Source: Candidatus Pelagibacter sp. TMED106 (lineage in GTDB: Bacteria; Pseudomonadota; Alphaproteobacteria; Pelagibacterales; Pelagibacteraceae). Taken from it: a DNA stretch of 6,889 nt. Where the stretch lies: positions 13,120 through 20,008 of the forward strand of contig NHFH02000003.1 in the NCBI GenBank assembly GCA_002170275.2, in the 5' to 3' direction. Numbering within the stretch: the stretch's first letter is position 1; each line of letters starts with the position of its first letter. Positions 6,156 through 6,889 of this stretch are shown in pieces. Under the pieces are notes generated by a model that saw only the letters and a list, made by a program, of their open reading frames with translations, was not told where the DNA came from and ran no database searches. The translations under genes were made by a program, and so were the position numbers.

Positions 6156-6889
6156 ATGAGAAAATTATTAACTATTGTTTTAAGCTTAGCTGTATTTGTT
6201 GGTTTTTCAATGAGTACTGCAAACGCTAAAACTTTAAAATGTCAGACCGTTCTTAACACTAAAGCTGATGAAGTTAAAATGTTAAAGGACTTTACTGACA
6301 CTGTAACAACACTTACTGATGGTTCACTAAAATTTGAAATTTTACCAGCAGGTGCTGTTGTAGGAGTAAAAGAAACTTTAGACGCAGTTGATAAAGGATT
6401 AATCGATTGTGGTTTTGCCTGGACACACTATTGGTCAGGTGACCATCCAGCAGCTATGTTATTTGGTTCGCCAGTAGCAGGTGGTGGAGTAGGTATTGAC
6501 AATTTAGCATTTTTATCATGGTTTCAATACGGTGGTGGAAAGGAATTGTACGACCAATTATGGAAAGAAATGGGAAGAGACATAAAAGGATTTATGCTGC
6601 AACCGGTTGGACCAGAAGCTTTAGGCTGGTTTCCAAAACCAATTAAAGATATGGCTGACTTTAGAAAGTATAAATTCAGAACTCCTCCAGGAATTCCTGG
6701 TCAAACATATAAGGATATCGGTATAGCATCTGTAGCTATGGGTGGTGGAGATATTTTACCAGCATTACAAGCAGGAACTATTGATGCAGCAGAATGGTGT
6801 TGCCCTAAACCAGATTTAACATTTGGTTTCCAAAAAGTATTAAAACACTATTACCTACAAGGTTTACACCAAGTAGTAGTAAATGCTGA
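6156..6889 (+). CDS. dctP: TRAP transporter substrate-binding protein, DctP/TakP type (partial, 3' end outside window)
   Basis: Periplasmic solute receptor of a TRAP transporter, delivering an organic acid or similar anion to DctQ/DctM membrane subunits for Na+-driven uptake. 244 codons are visible; the family is about 330-370 residues. The frame is still open at the window end (the final TGA is out of frame). Residues 1-24 are a signal peptide (MRKLL, hydrophobic core, ANA cleavage site). The conserved ligand-binding Arg175 lies in KFRTPPGIPG (173-182), and ALQAGTIDAAEW (204-214) ends in Glu213-Trp214, the pair that in TakP-like proteins sits at the metal-assisted 2-oxoacid site. The following KVLKHYYLQGLHQ also fits the TakP/mannitol-chloroaromatic subgroup. 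Two adjacent cysteines (215-216) follow the Glu-Trp pair. The start is supported by the signal peptide, purine-rich RBS and promoter. It is divergent from the GMC operon, hinting that its ligand feeds that pathway. Substrate not determined; DctQ/DctM are presumably downstream. Confidence 0.9.
   Translation, partial: MRKLLTIVLSLAVFVGFSMSTANAKTLKCQTVLNTKADEVKMLKDFTDTVTTLTDGSLKFEILPAGAVVGVKETLDAVDKGLIDCGFAWTHYWSGDHPAAMLFGSPVAGGGVGIDNLAFLSWFQYGGGKELYDQLWKEMGRDIKGFMLQPVGPEALGWFPKPIKDMADFRKYKFRTPPGIPGQTYKDIGIASVAMGGGDILPALQAGTIDAAEWCCPKPDLTFGFQKVLKHYYLQGLHQVVVNA

Noticed and set aside
6887..6889. TGA at the very end of the window as a stop codon for dctP
   Set aside because: The reading frame from the ATG at 6156 has codons starting at 6885 and 6888, so this TGA is out of frame. 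The protein is also only about two thirds of family length here.

Overview
The window is AT-rich, gene-dense DNA with almost no spacing between genes. It carries lysine- and asparagine-heavy proteins, a sulfonate-degradation enzyme, a GMC oxidoreductase and a TRAP transporter binding protein. This fits a streamlined marine alphaproteobacterium of the SAR11 (Pelagibacterales) type. That placement is an inference from composition, gene content and protein resemblance; there is no rRNA or other phylogenetic marker to confirm it.

Layout. Positions 1-1506 (+) hold most of xsc, sulfoacetaldehyde acetyltransferase, cut off at its N-terminus by the window edge. Positions 1495-6019 (-) hold five genes packed head to tail. 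In transcription order (right to left) they are a GMC-family FAD oxidoreductase, a TerC/YjbE-type membrane protein, an SDR oxidoreductase, an exported M23/LytM-type protein with an altered zinc motif, and a 2-keto-4-pentenoate hydratase-like protein of the FAH superfamily. Junctions are a 4-bp ATGA overlap, a 1-bp gap, a 16-bp overlap and another 4-bp ATGA overlap, so a single mRNA is very likely. The last gene overlaps the 3' end of xsc by 12 bp, tail to tail. The only real non-coding stretch, 6020-6155, is a divergent regulatory region. Positions 6156-6889 (+) hold the first 244 codons of a TRAP transporter substrate-binding protein (DctP/TakP type) that continues beyond the window.

How the genes may work together. 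The TRAP binding protein and the five-gene operon diverge from one 136-bp region. That region contains a good sigma-70-like promoter for dctP, an 18-bp dyad over its -35 box, a weaker candidate promoter for the operon, and a perfect inverted repeat whose 3' arm contains the start codon of the GMC gene. This suggests co-regulated uptake and oxidation of an organic acid or alcohol. GMC dehydrogenase, SDR and hydratase could be successive catabolic steps, while TerC and M23 look like housekeeping genes in the same transcript. The substrate cannot be read from the sequence. Xsc is a separate transcription unit and need not be linked to this pathway.

I see no mobile element, CRISPR array, RNA gene or clearly new system. 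The items most worth a second look are the regulatory architecture at 6016-6155, the His-to-Asp change in the M23 motif and the mixed operon.
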